A stretch of DNA of 33,099 nt. Source: an uncultured Selenomonadaceae bacterium. GTDB taxonomy: Bacteria > Bacillota > Negativicutes > Selenomonadales > Selenomonadaceae. Below the pieces are notes generated by a model. It was given only the letters and a program-made list of their open reading frames with translations. It had not been told where the DNA came from and did not search any database. Positions 23,850 through 32,342 of this stretch are shown in pieces. The first letter of the stretch is position 1. The number at the start of each line of letters is the position of its first letter. The stretch lies in NCBI GenBank assembly GCA_905234505.1, contig CAJOIA010000016.1, forward strand, positions 1 through 33,099. Direction: 5' to 3'. A program made the translations under genes and the position numbers.

Positions 23850-25382
23850 TTGCGCGCCGCTCTAAAGAAATTATACGCGGTGATAGTTTTGAATAAGATT
23901 TTTGAATTGGGACTTGCGAGCGAGCTTGAGCTTTACGACGAAATTACCTGCAACGAAGAAACGGCCACCGGCGGCAATTCGTTTTTTGAGCGCTCATATT
24001 TCGGCACGCGCATTTTGATTTTGGCGGTGCGTTTTGGCGATGAAATTTTAATTGCGGGCAATACCATTTTGAATTTATCAGCCGCTCGCGCAGAAATTTT
24101 TGTTGCCTATGCTGATTACGATAAAAAAATGCTGAATGAAAATATTGAGGCGTTGAAAATTTTGGGCGTTGATTCTAAAAAAATTATTTATATGAATCGT
24201 GACCGGCTGAGTAAAGAGTTGAAGCGACTGATTCTGAAACTACGCGCGAATGTTATTTTTTGCGTCGATTATGATTCCGATTTGAAGTACCAAGATTTTT
24301 CCGCGCTTTTTGATAAAGTTCTCGGTGAAATTCTGAATGAGCACAGTAATTATCGCCCAGAAATTTATAAAAGGTTTGCCTGCGCGACGGCGTTAAATTG
24401 TCCGGCTGATTTTTATGCGCCTAATCTTTTGCCGGTCGAAAAACCAAAGTATGGCGTCACAAATCGCTATGACTTTGATTTAATTGGTCGCGTAAATTAT
24501 ATTTGGAATAACCGAGTGCGTTTTCCCGTTCCCGAGCATTGCAGAAAACCCTTGCTTAAAGATAATCCGCTGGCTGAGGCGATTTTTGCCTATAAAAAAA
24601 ATCATTGGTCGGTTCTTAGAATTTTAAATTCTGATGAAGTATTTTTTGAGCGGCGCACTGATAATCAGGCGTACTGCGCGAAGGTTTCAAATGTTAAAGT
24701 TTGCGATTTTAAAATGGTTCGGGACGATGTTTGCGCTGATAAGCAAATAACTTTTGAATGGACTGAAGCTGTTCAAGTACGGCGAATTGTGATTTATGGC
24801 AATTTGTTTGACGAAGAATCGGCGCAAATTAAAATTCGGTTGGCTCTGGAAAATGACATTAACAAGGAAAAAATTATTGAAGCTGAATTACCGAAATTTG
24901 GACGCCCGCTGATTTTGGACGTGGGAAAAATTTTTGTACTTCGCGCAGAAATTGAGGCGATTAAATGCGGTGAAGATTTTGGAATTGCTGAAGTTGAATT
25001 TTTCGCGCAGATTGAACCGATTAGAAAAATTTCACCGTTCATTAAAATGACGATTGGCGATAATTTTTTCTACCGCTATGATATACCCTGTGAAGTGGAA
25101 AAAATTTCGCTTGGTTTGTATCGTTTTCATGTGGACGAGCCGATTAAAATTACTGCAATGGGCGACGACGAAAATATTTTGACTGAAACTATTCAAGGCG
25201 ACGAAGAATTGATTTTGAATTTAGGCGCGGCTAATGAAATTATTTTAACGGCTGAAGTTATCAGCAATCCGAGTATTTACGACAAGGCGACGATTCGACG
25301 CGTAGGTGATTTGGCACAAATTCAATTAAAAATTTGGCAGTGGCTTGACAAAATGCGCATCCATAAAATTCGCAATATATGA
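23850..25382 (+). CDS. PIG-L/LmbE-like protein with degenerate active site and discoidin-like C-terminal region
   Basis: 510 aa. Residues about 50-260 follow the PIG-L (LmbE) deacetylase layout: the first strand and metal loop ILILAVRFGDE (55-65), IEALKILGV, RPEIYKRFACATALN and the family's RFPVPEHCRKPLLKDNPLAEAI. The zinc motif, normally AHPDDE, reads AVRFGDE here: histidine has become arginine and the first aspartate glycine. The usual downstream HxDH-type site reads DLKYQDF. All metal ligands but one appear lost, so deacetylase activity is unlikely. Residues about 275-385 (VRRIVIYGNLF...GIAEVEFFAQ) look like a beta-sandwich of F5/8 (discoidin) type. The start is uncertain: TTG 23850 touches its GAAGGA site. 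Its position before waaA-lpxK hints at an envelope role, which is inference only. Confidence 0.6.
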   Translation: MRAALKKLYAVIVLNKIFELGLASELELYDEITCNEETATGGNSFFERSYFGTRILILAVRFGDEILIAGNTILNLSAARAEIFVAYADYDKKMLNENIEALKILGVDSKKIIYMNRDRLSKELKRLILKLRANVIFCVDYDSDLKYQDFSALFDKVLGEILNEHSNYRPEIYKRFACATALNCPADFYAPNLLPVEKPKYGVTNRYDFDLIGRVNYIWNNRVRFPVPEHCRKPLLKDNPLAEAIFAYKKNHWSVLRILNSDEVFFERRTDNQAYCAKVSNVKVCDFKMVRDDVCADKQITFEWTEAVQVRRIVIYGNLFDEESAQIKIRLALENDINKEKIIEAELPKFGRPLILDVGKIFVLRAEIEAIKCGEDFGIAEVEFFAQIEPIRKISPFIKMTIGDNFFYRYDIPCEVEKISLGLYRFHVDEPIKITAMGDDENILTETIQGDEELILNLGAANEIILTAEVISNPSIYDKATIRRVGDLAQIQLKIWQWLDKMRIHKIRNI

Positions 25383-25383
25383 G

Positions 25384-25412
25384 TTGCAAAAAAACGCCGC
25401 GTCAAATAAAAT
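25384..25412 (+). promoter_or_regulatory. Possible promoter of waaA-lpxK
   Basis: TTGCAA (25384-25389) and TAAAAT (25407-25412) with 17 bases between, about 31 bases before the TTG start at 25444. Confidence 0.5.
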
Positions 25413-25443
25413 ACATTGATTGAAATTAAAAGGGGCGCTTGTA

Positions 25444-27939
25444 TTGCAGCTACTTTATAACCTCGCGGCAATTTTAGTCGTGATAATAATAATTCCGGTT
25501 TTTTTGGTACGCTCGATTAGAGAAAAAGGCTTCGTCGAACGAATAAAGCAAAGCTTAGGATTTTTTCCGGAAGGCGCGCTAGATCCTGTGGCGAAAAAAA
25601 ATTGCATATGGGTACACGCGGCTTCGGTCGGCGAAATTGTTGCAACCAGTCCGCTAATTAAAGAATTTCGGCGCGAATTCCCAAAATCGCCAATCTTAGT
25701 CTCGGTCGTCACAACTTCCGGCTACGAAATGGCTAACCGCATTATCAAAGACGCGGACAGCATAATTTATTTCCCGCTAGATTTACCATTTGTAGCGGCG
25801 TCGGTTTTGCGGCGAATTCACCCGCGAATTTTTTTAAACGTTGAAACGGAACTGTGGCCGAACTTTTTAAAAAACGCGCGGCAAATGCATATTCCGGTTA
25901 TGATGGTTAATGGCAGAATTTCAGATAAAAGCGTGCGACGCTATAAATATATGTTTTCAATTTTAAGCGATATGATCGGCACTGTGAAATTTTTTGCAAT
26001 GCAGTCGCAGATTGACGCAAATTACATAATGGAATTGGGCGCGCCAAAAAATTTAGTAACGGTTACCGGCAACACGAAATTTGACCAAACCTATACCGAC
26101 GTGACGCCGGAAGAACGCGAAAAAATTTTATCCGATATGGGCTTGAAAAATGCAGAGGGAATTTTTTTAGCAGGCAGTACTCATCGCGGCGAAGAAGATT
26201 TTGTTTTGCGTGCATTTAAAGGCGTTCGTGAAAATCATCCGCGCGCTAAATTGGTTATTGCTCCGCGCGAGCTTTTGCGCACCCGCGAAGTTATCAGCAT
26301 TTGCAAAGGCGCAGGTTTCAAAGTTGGTACTCGAACTGAATTGCAAAAGCGATCGCCTGCTGACGAAGATATTATCATTCTTGACACAATCGGCGAGCTC
26401 GGAAAAGTTTACAGCGTCGGCGACGTGATTTATGTTGGCGGCAGTTTGGTTACTCACGGCGGGCATAACATCCTTGAACCGGCGGCTCATGGCAAAGCTA
26501 TTATTGTTGGTTTGCATATGGAAAATTTTAAAGACACTCATGCACTTTTCAAAAATCGCAACGCCTGCATTACCGTTAACAATCCCGATGAACTTGTTGA
26601 AGAAACTAAAAAACTTTTCGACGACCCTAATCACCGAAAACAACTTGAAGATGAAACTTTAAAAATCGTCAAGGAAAATCGCGGCGCGTCCAGAAAATCC
26701 GCTGAACTTTTGCGCAAAGTTTTAACTGAATATGAAGCTAAGGAAAATTCGCGCCACCCTCGCACTACCCAGAAAATTGAAAATCTCCGCACTTATTTTA
26801 TTTATCTGATTCACCTCAAGGATGAAGAAATTCAGGGCGTCTTTTTAACTTTGCTGATGGCTGTAATGTATATTTTTTCGCTCATTTATCAGCAATTGGT
26901 AAATATCAAACTTTATTCTTACAAAATTGGGCTTTTGGGCAAAGAGCGGCTGAATTGTTACGTTATCAGTCTTGGGAATATAACGGTTGGCGGTACTGGT
27001 AAAACTCCGACGGCTCAGCGATTAGCGCGCGATATTCGTGATATGGGTTATCGTGTAGTTATTTTAAATCGCGGCTACAGGGCAAAATGGCATGGCAAAG
27101 TTGGCGTGGTTTCTGACGGGAAAACTTTGCAGATGGACGCGGCGGAAGCGGGCGACGAAGCTTATATGTTGGCTAAACATTTGCCGAACGTTCCGGTTTT
27201 AATCGGCGCTGAAAGAGCTGTTACCGGTAAATATGCAATCGAACATTTCGGCGCGGAAGTTGCTATTTTGGACGACGGCTATCAGCACTGGCAACTTATT
27301 CGCGATATGGATATTTTATTGGTTGACGCCATTAATGTTTTTGGCAACGGGCATTTATTACCGCGTGGTTCTCTGCGCGAATCTATGTCTCATATCAGTC
27401 GCGCAGATTTTTGTTTAATCACGAAGGTTGACCAAGCTGCAGCGGGCTCAGGTGAATATATTCGCGAAACCGTGCATAAGTACAACGCTAATGCCAAAAT
27501 TATTGAAAGCATTCACCAACCGCGTTGCTTTATTTCACTGGCTGAATGGTTTATTGACATGGCGAATGAAGGCATTGACATTGAAAATATTTCCGGCAAA
27601 AAAATTATGGCAGTTTCGGCGATTGGCAATCCTGCGTCATTTGAGCTTACGCTAAAAGATTTAGGCGCTGAAATTCTTGAGAGCATTCGTTATCCCGACC
27701 ACCACGAATATACTATTAAAGAAATGCGCGACGTACTTCAGCAGGCTGACGCGATTGGTGCTGACTCGATCATCATTACTGAAAAAGACGCTGTGAAAAT
27801 TCCTGCCGAATTTGCTAAAACCAATTGGAACATTCCCATTTTCGTGATTTGCGTTGAAGTTAAATTTCAATCTGGAGCCACTGAATTTCAAAATGAGCTT
27901 CGCCGTCGTTTAAGTGAAAAACTGGGCGCGCGTAAATAA
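25444..27939 (+). CDS. waaA-lpxK: Fused Kdo transferase (WaaA) - lipid A 4'-kinase (LpxK)
   Basis: A single 831-aa protein joining two successive lipid A enzymes. Residues 1 to about 430 are WaaA (GT30): a membrane anchor (LLYNLAAILVVIIIIPVFL), the catalytic glutamate in HAASVGEIVATSP (about residue 63), NVETELWPN, GGSLVTHGGHNILEPAAHGK. Residues about 450-831 are LpxK: a membrane helix near 472-490, P-loop VGGTGKTPTAQR (about 514-525), the signature DDGYQHWQLIRDMDILLVDA and the later ITEKDAVK. WaaA adds Kdo to the lipid IVA precursor, LpxK phosphorylates its 4' position; both act on the inner leaflet of the cytoplasmic membrane. TTG at 25444 is eight bases after AGGGG. The junction is in frame without any stop, so this is a true fusion. 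Confidence 0.95.
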   Translation: MQLLYNLAAILVVIIIIPVFLVRSIREKGFVERIKQSLGFFPEGALDPVAKKNCIWVHAASVGEIVATSPLIKEFRREFPKSPILVSVVTTSGYEMANRIIKDADSIIYFPLDLPFVAASVLRRIHPRIFLNVETELWPNFLKNARQMHIPVMMVNGRISDKSVRRYKYMFSILSDMIGTVKFFAMQSQIDANYIMELGAPKNLVTVTGNTKFDQTYTDVTPEEREKILSDMGLKNAEGIFLAGSTHRGEEDFVLRAFKGVRENHPRAKLVIAPRELLRTREVISICKGAGFKVGTRTELQKRSPADEDIIILDTIGELGKVYSVGDVIYVGGSLVTHGGHNILEPAAHGKAIIVGLHMENFKDTHALFKNRNACITVNNPDELVEETKKLFDDPNHRKQLEDETLKIVKENRGASRKSAELLRKVLTEYEAKENSRHPRTTQKIENLRTYFIYLIHLKDEEIQGVFLTLLMAVMYIFSLIYQQLVNIKLYSYKIGLLGKERLNCYVISLGNITVGGTGKTPTAQRLARDIRDMGYRVVILNRGYRAKWHGKVGVVSDGKTLQMDAAEAGDEAYMLAKHLPNVPVLIGAERAVTGKYAIEHFGAEVAILDDGYQHWQLIRDMDILLVDAINVFGNGHLLPRGSLRESMSHISRADFCLITKVDQAAAGSGEYIRETVHKYNANAKIIESIHQPRCFISLAEWFIDMANEGIDIENISGKKIMAVSAIGNPASFELTLKDLGAEILESIRYPDHHEYTIKEMRDVLQQADAIGADSIIITEKDAVKIPAEFAKTNWNIPIFVICVEVKFQSGATEFQNELRRRLSEKLGARK

Positions 27940-27958
27940 ATTTTTAGGAGTGAGCGAT

Positions 27959-28969
27959 GTGTTTAAAAAAATTTGTATGGCAATGATGTTAGTTTTCACG
28001 ACGCTATTTATTGGCGCTTGCAGCGAAAACACAGGGCAACCAAAACAATCCAATAACAAGTTAGTAATTTATACTTCAATGAAAGAATCGCTTATTGGCG
28101 GAATTATCGAAGGTTTTAAGAAAAAAAATCCTGGCATCGATATAGACTATCAATCGGCGGGCGCTGGCAAGATTATGGCGAAATTGGCGGCTGAACGTCA
28201 GAGCGGTCATTTGTTAGCCGACATTATTTGGACTAGCGAGGTTCCGGATTTCTACGAAATGAAAGAGCAAGGTATGCTTGAAAATTACACCCCATCAAAC
28301 TTCGCAGAGCTTTTAAATCCATTTGAAGATTATGATGGCTCATTTACAGCGGCGCGACTTGGCACTTTGGGAATTGTCATTAACACCGATAAAGTCACAA
28401 CGCCGCCTGCCACTTGGGAAGAAATTGCTACATCGGATATCTACAAAGATTCATTCGGAATTGCTGACCCTGCACTTTCCGGTACTGCTTTTATGAGCGT
28501 TGCCTTGCTTGAAAAACAATTCGGTTGGAATTATCTTGTCAGATTGCGTGAAAATGGCACTATTAAAAGCAAAGGCTCAGGCAGAGTCGTCGACGATACC
28601 GCAACCGGCGATTTAAATGCTTGTTTAGGCGTCGATTACATTACCGCCGCGAAAATTGACAAGGGCTCTAATCTGCAAATGGTTTATCCGCAAGAATTGT
28701 TAATGGTTCCAAGTCCTGTCGCTATTTTCAAAGACGCCCCCAATAAAGAAAATGCTAAAAAATTTGTGGATTACCTTTTAACAAAGGAAGCTCAGCAAAT
28801 GGTCGCTAATGCAGGTACCGTTCCTGTTCGTACCGATGTTGAAATGCCTGAAAAATATAATCTGCCCGCGCCAGAAATTGCCATTGAAACCGGTATAAAA
28901 ATTAACTATAACGATGTTATGTCCCATAAAGAAGAAATTGTTCAAAGATTTTCTGATCTCTTTAAATAA
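27959..28969 (+). CDS. Iron(III)/2-aminoethylphosphonate-type ABC substrate-binding lipoprotein
   Basis: A 336-aa binding protein of the FbpA/PhnS (SBP_bac_6-like) family. GTG at 27959 has AGGAG eight bases upstream; the frame from 27914 lies in lpxK. It has a lipoprotein signal, MFKKICMAMMLVFTTLFIGAC. The mature part shows LVIYTSMKESLIGGIIEGF, AGAGKIMAKL, ADIIWTSEVPDF, GTLGIVINTDKV and the tail VDYLLTKEAQQMVANAGTVPVR. No permease or ATPase gene is next to it, so it is an orphan that must use distant partners or act as a sensor subunit. The neighbouring opposing histidine kinase could be related, but that kinase carries its own binding domain. The gene is followed by repeat copy B and its terminator. 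Confidence 0.88.
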   Translation: MFKKICMAMMLVFTTLFIGACSENTGQPKQSNNKLVIYTSMKESLIGGIIEGFKKKNPGIDIDYQSAGAGKIMAKLAAERQSGHLLADIIWTSEVPDFYEMKEQGMLENYTPSNFAELLNPFEDYDGSFTAARLGTLGIVINTDKVTTPPATWEEIATSDIYKDSFGIADPALSGTAFMSVALLEKQFGWNYLVRLRENGTIKSKGSGRVVDDTATGDLNACLGVDYITAAKIDKGSNLQMVYPQELLMVPSPVAIFKDAPNKENAKKFVDYLLTKEAQQMVANAGTVPVRTDVEMPEKYNLPAPEIAIETGIKINYNDVMSHKEEIVQRFSDLFK

Positions 28970-28988
28970 TCATTAATATCGACATTAG

Positions 28989-29196
28989 GCATTTCTTTCT
29001 TTTTGTAAAAAGCAAGAAACGCCTGCGCGGTTTGCGAAAGCAAAGCGTGCTCTTTAGTACAAAGAAAGAAAAACAAAATAGGATCGGTCGTGAGAGATCA
29101 GACACGAGTGATTAAAAAAATAATATACAGCCGCGCAAATTTTCAATCCTGAAAATGGCGCGGGAGCGCTCATCCTTGAGCGCTCTTTTTTTTGTT
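28989..29196 (+). repeat. Structured dispersed repeat, copy B (3'-UTR/terminator element)
   Basis: A 208-bp element that starts 20 bases after the binding-protein stop and matches the minus strand of 10921-11094. It keeps the T/C arm and its purine partner (29061-29071). It has the hairpin TCGTG (29088-29092) / CACGA (29103-29107) with loop AGAGATCAGA, the hairpin CCGCGC...GCGCGG (29131-29162) and the terminator. It differs by about 35 extra bases forming a hairpin at 29025-29050. No reading frame is supported. Confidence 0.8.
29164..29193 (+). terminator. Rho-independent terminator behind the binding-protein gene
   Basis: GAGCGCTC (29164-29171) pairs with GAGCGCTC (29178-29185) around ATCCTT, followed by eight T. 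It is the 3' end of repeat copy B. Confidence 0.85.
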
Positions 29197-29205
29197 GTAT
29201 AGAAT

Positions 29206-31452
29206 TTATTTGCTGCGCAGAATTTCAGCCAGCGTTTCCATCATTTTTGGTACATCTAGCGGCTTCGCTATGTGGCTGTTCATCCCAGCTTCTCGCGCAG
29301 CTTTCACATCGTCACTAAATGCATTCGCCGTCATCGCGATTATCGGAATATTTGCCAGCTCAGTATTTTCCAATTTCCGAATCGCCCGCGACGCCTCATA
29401 TCCATTCATTACAGGCATTTGAATATCCATCAAAACAGCGTCATAATCGCCTGGTTTCGACGCCGCTACTTTTTCAACTGCCTCTTTGCCATTAACCGCA
29501 TAATCCACAGTAAAACCCGCGCCTTCCAAAAGCATTATCGCTATCTCGCGATTCACGTCAATATCTTCAACCAACAGCAATTTTTTTTGACTGAAATCTA
29601 TCTCACCGTCACTTCCTGTTGCCGTCGCCTCCTCGTCAATTATTTCATCCGATAGCTTAAATTTAACGTTAACAATAAATTCTGTGCCCTCATTCGGCGC
29701 CGTCACAACTTCAATATCGCCTTTCATCAAATCAATGATACTCTTGGTTATCGCCATCCCCAATCCAGTGCCTTGAATCTTGCTGACTGTCGAAGTCCTT
29801 TCCCGCTCAAACGCTTCAAAAACTTTCGCCGCAAATTCTTTTGTCATTCCAATGCCGGTATCCTTAACGTGAAATTCATATTCTCCAAAACCATCTGCAC
29901 CATCATTTTTCTGCGCGAGCGTCACTGAAATTTTGCCATCATTCGGAGTAAATTTATATGCGTTGCTAATCAAATTCAGCAAAACGCGATTCAGCCGGTG
30001 TTCGTCGCATATCACAAATTTATTTTTAACGCCCGAAGTATCCACTGTAAAGTTGATATTTTTAACTGTCATCTGCGTAATAAACATATCGTAGACATCG
30101 GAAAAAATTCTACAAATATTAGCCGGTGAATTTTCCAATTCCATCTTGCCGTTTTCAATGCGGCTCATTTCGAGGACGTCATTAATCAACGCTAATAAAT
30201 GTTGACTGCTGGCGTCAATTTTTTGCAAGAAATCAAACATTTTCGCGGGAACATCGTCGGGACAATGCGGGCGCGTGCAATTTTCGCAGAGCTTATGCAA
30301 TTTCTTAGAAAGTTCGACGTAACCGGTAATCGCATTCATCGGCGTTCGGATATCATGACTCATATTAAAAAGAAAAGTCGTCTTAGCTTTACTGCTTTGT
30401 TCGGCTAAATTTTTTGCTTCGATAAGTTCAGCCTGCCGCTCCTTGAGTTCGATTTGTTGACGGTTAATAGTATCAAGACTTTCTTGCATTGCTATCATAT
30501 GCGCGCGCTCAATATTTGCGTTGCGATATTGCACAACCACGTAAACCAGCAATAAAAATACAACCAGCGTTGCGATAATCATAGCCGCAACAAGCCACGG
30601 ACGATTTTCGAGCATTTCAATAAACGTCATATTTTCGTAATGCTGGCTAATCCATTTCCTGTGCAGGGCGTCAAGTCTGCCTTCCTGTTGCATTTGAATC
30701 AGCACGGCATTAATCTTCACGCGGAGCATAGTATCTTCGGGGTGCAAAACCATTGAGCCGTAAACGTGCGTCACCGCGTAACTTGGGTGAAAATCCGTCA
30801 ACTTAAATTCTTCGAGAAATTCATTGCCGACTTGGATCGGGCAAATAGCAAATTCGTATTCGCCGCTTTTCAGCGCTTCAAAAATTTTATGATACGAATT
30901 GACGTAAGAAATTTCATCGTCAAGTCCGAGTCCTGGCACTCTATGCAAAGAGGCAACGCGCCGCCCATATAAATCAGCGACAGAGGAAACGCTCGTTCGC
31001 CCATAAATGACATATTGCTTTTCAGTGGTTGGAATGGTCGAAATAATATCGCGCCTGCCGACAATTAAATCAGATTCCATATTCATAATCAAATCGGCTT
31101 TGCCTTCCTCGAAAATTTTGTTGGCTAAATTCCAGTCCATTAATTTCAAATCCAAATTCATCTGCAGGCGATTGGCAATTTCGTTAATCAGTTCCACGTC
31201 TAATCCGCTTGGGTTTCCGTACTTGTCAAAAAATGAATAGGGCGCATAATCCATATCTGTTACAACGTGCAAAGTTTTTTCAAAATTATTCTCTGGATAT
31301 ATTTCAATTTTCGGTTCGGGTTTAAATGCTTCTGACAAATATAAATATAAAATCACGAATAGCCCCACCAATATCGCCGGCAGGGAAAATAGCAAAAATA
31401 TCGTGTTGCTCTTCTTTTCAAAAAAGCCGTGCTGTGGCTTAGGGTTTTCCAT
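29206..31452 (-). CDS. Hybrid sensor histidine kinase with periplasmic SBP_bac_3 domain
   Basis: 748 aa. A membrane helix (about 18-40) leads to an extracytoplasmic amino-acid-binding-like domain (about 55-285: LHVVTDMDYAPYSFFDKYGNPSGLDVELINE split over its start). A second helix follows (about 288-312) and a coiled segment (320-355). HisKA has H367 in FNMSHDIRTPMNAI, then come the ATP-binding domain (N box NLISNAYKF, DTGIGM, GTGLGM) and a receiver (LLVEDIDVN, phospho-acceptor near D675 in AVLMDIQMPVMNGYEASR, ending SHIAKPLD). There is no HPt or output domain, so phosphate must pass to unlinked partners. The ATG at 31452 has AAGGAG eight bases upstream and an extended -10 box at 31488-31496. 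It lies against the direction of the LPS genes on both sides. Confidence 0.94.
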   Translation of the reverse strand: MENPKPQHGFFEKKSNTIFLLFSLPAILVGLFVILYLYLSEAFKPEPKIEIYPENNFEKTLHVVTDMDYAPYSFFDKYGNPSGLDVELINEIANRLQMNLDLKLMDWNLANKIFEEGKADLIMNMESDLIVGRRDIISTIPTTEKQYVIYGRTSVSSVADLYGRRVASLHRVPGLGLDDEISYVNSYHKIFEALKSGEYEFAICPIQVGNEFLEEFKLTDFHPSYAVTHVYGSMVLHPEDTMLRVKINAVLIQMQQEGRLDALHRKWISQHYENMTFIEMLENRPWLVAAMIIATLVVFLLLVYVVVQYRNANIERAHMIAMQESLDTINRQQIELKERQAELIEAKNLAEQSSKAKTTFLFNMSHDIRTPMNAITGYVELSKKLHKLCENCTRPHCPDDVPAKMFDFLQKIDASSQHLLALINDVLEMSRIENGKMELENSPANICRIFSDVYDMFITQMTVKNINFTVDTSGVKNKFVICDEHRLNRVLLNLISNAYKFTPNDGKISVTLAQKNDGADGFGEYEFHVKDTGIGMTKEFAAKVFEAFERERTSTVSKIQGTGLGMAITKSIIDLMKGDIEVVTAPNEGTEFIVNVKFKLSDEIIDEEATATGSDGEIDFSQKKLLLVEDIDVNREIAIMLLEGAGFTVDYAVNGKEAVEKVAASKPGDYDAVLMDIQMPVMNGYEASRAIRKLENTELANIPIIAMTANAFSDDVKAAREAGMNSHIAKPLDVPKMMETLAEILRSK

Positions 31453-31487
31453 GAAATTATCTCCTTTTATGAAAATTGTTATTAAAT

Positions 31488-31496
31488 ATTATAGCA
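31488..31496 (-). promoter_or_regulatory. Extended -10 promoter of the histidine kinase
   Basis: On the minus strand TGCTATAAT, 36 bases before the ATG at 31452; identical to the box of the serine hydrolase (2993-3001). Confidence 0.6.
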
Positions 31497-31540
31497 GTTA
31501 TTAATAAATTTTGTACAGAAAAATTAAACGCAACGCTATC

Positions 31541-31569
31541 TTGAAACATAATCTTTAATGAAATATAAT
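31541..31569 (+). promoter_or_regulatory. Promoter of kdsB-kdsA
   Basis: TTGAAA (31541-31546) and TATAAT (31564-31569) separated by 17 bases, 30 bases before the TTG start of kdsB. Confidence 0.7.
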
Positions 31570-31598
31570 CACAGCAAAAAGAAATGAGCTGAGTAATA

Positions 31599-32342
31599 TT
31601 GAACGCTATTTGTATAATACCTGCGCGATACGCCTCTACAAGGCTGCCAGGAAAGCCGCTTAGAGATATTTACGGCAAACCTATGATTTCGCGCGTCTAT
31701 GAGCGCGCTCGTGCGTCTAGGGCGGTTTCTGAAGTGATTGTTGCCACTGACGATGAAAGAATTTTTAAAGCTGTCGAAGAAAATTCCGGTAAAGCAATAA
31801 TGACTCGCGCAGATCATAAAACTGGCACTGATAGGCTTGCTGAAGTTGCCGAAAAATTTCCTGCGGTTGATTTAATCGTGAATGTGCAGGGCGATGAACC
31901 GCTGATTGAAGGCAAGTTGATTGACGCCCTCGTTGCCGAATTTGTCAATGATGAAACTTTGCAAATGGCGACGGTTGCAACTGAACTTTTTGACGAAGCC
32001 GAAATGAATAATCCAAACAACGTCAAAGTTACTTTCGACAATTACAATGACGCGCTGTATTTTTCGCGCTCGCTGATACCTTACCCGCGCAATAGTGGCA
32101 AGGCGAAAGTTTATAAGCACATTGGGATTTATGCGTATCGGCGAAATTTTTTATTGGAATATGCGAAAATGGAACCAACGCCGCTTGAGCAGGCTGAATC
32201 TTTGGAGCAACTGCGCGCGCTGGAAAATGGATATAAAATTCGCGTGATTATCAGCGATTGTCAATTTGTGGGCGTGGATACTGAAGAAGATTTGCGGCGC
32301 GTCAATGAAATTTACCGTGAGGCTGGTGAAAATCTTGCATAA
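31599..32342 (+). CDS. kdsB: CMP-Kdo synthetase (3-deoxy-manno-octulosonate cytidylyltransferase)
   Basis: A 247-aa cytidylyltransferase that activates Kdo with CTP for use by WaaA. The N-terminal nucleotide-binding motif is [16 protein letters not shown], followed by [29 protein letters not shown] and, late in the protein, [12 protein letters not shown] and the VGVDTEEDL motif. The length is usual for the family. TTG at 31599 is the only start that keeps the IIPAR motif near the N-terminus; the ribosome site is weak (GAG repeats about ten bases upstream). It overlaps kdsA by eight bases. Confidence 0.96.
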   Translation: MNAICIIPARYASTRLPGKPLRDIYGKPMISRVYERARASRAVSEVIVATDDERIFKAVEENSGKAIMTRADHKTGTDRLAEVAEKFPAVDLIVNVQGDEPLIEGKLIDALVAEFVNDETLQMATVATELFDEAEMNNPNNVKVTFDNYNDALYFSRSLIPYPRNSGKAKVYKHIGIYAYRRNFLLEYAKMEPTPLEQAESLEQLRALENGYKIRVIISDCQFVGVDTEEDLRRVNEIYREAGENLA

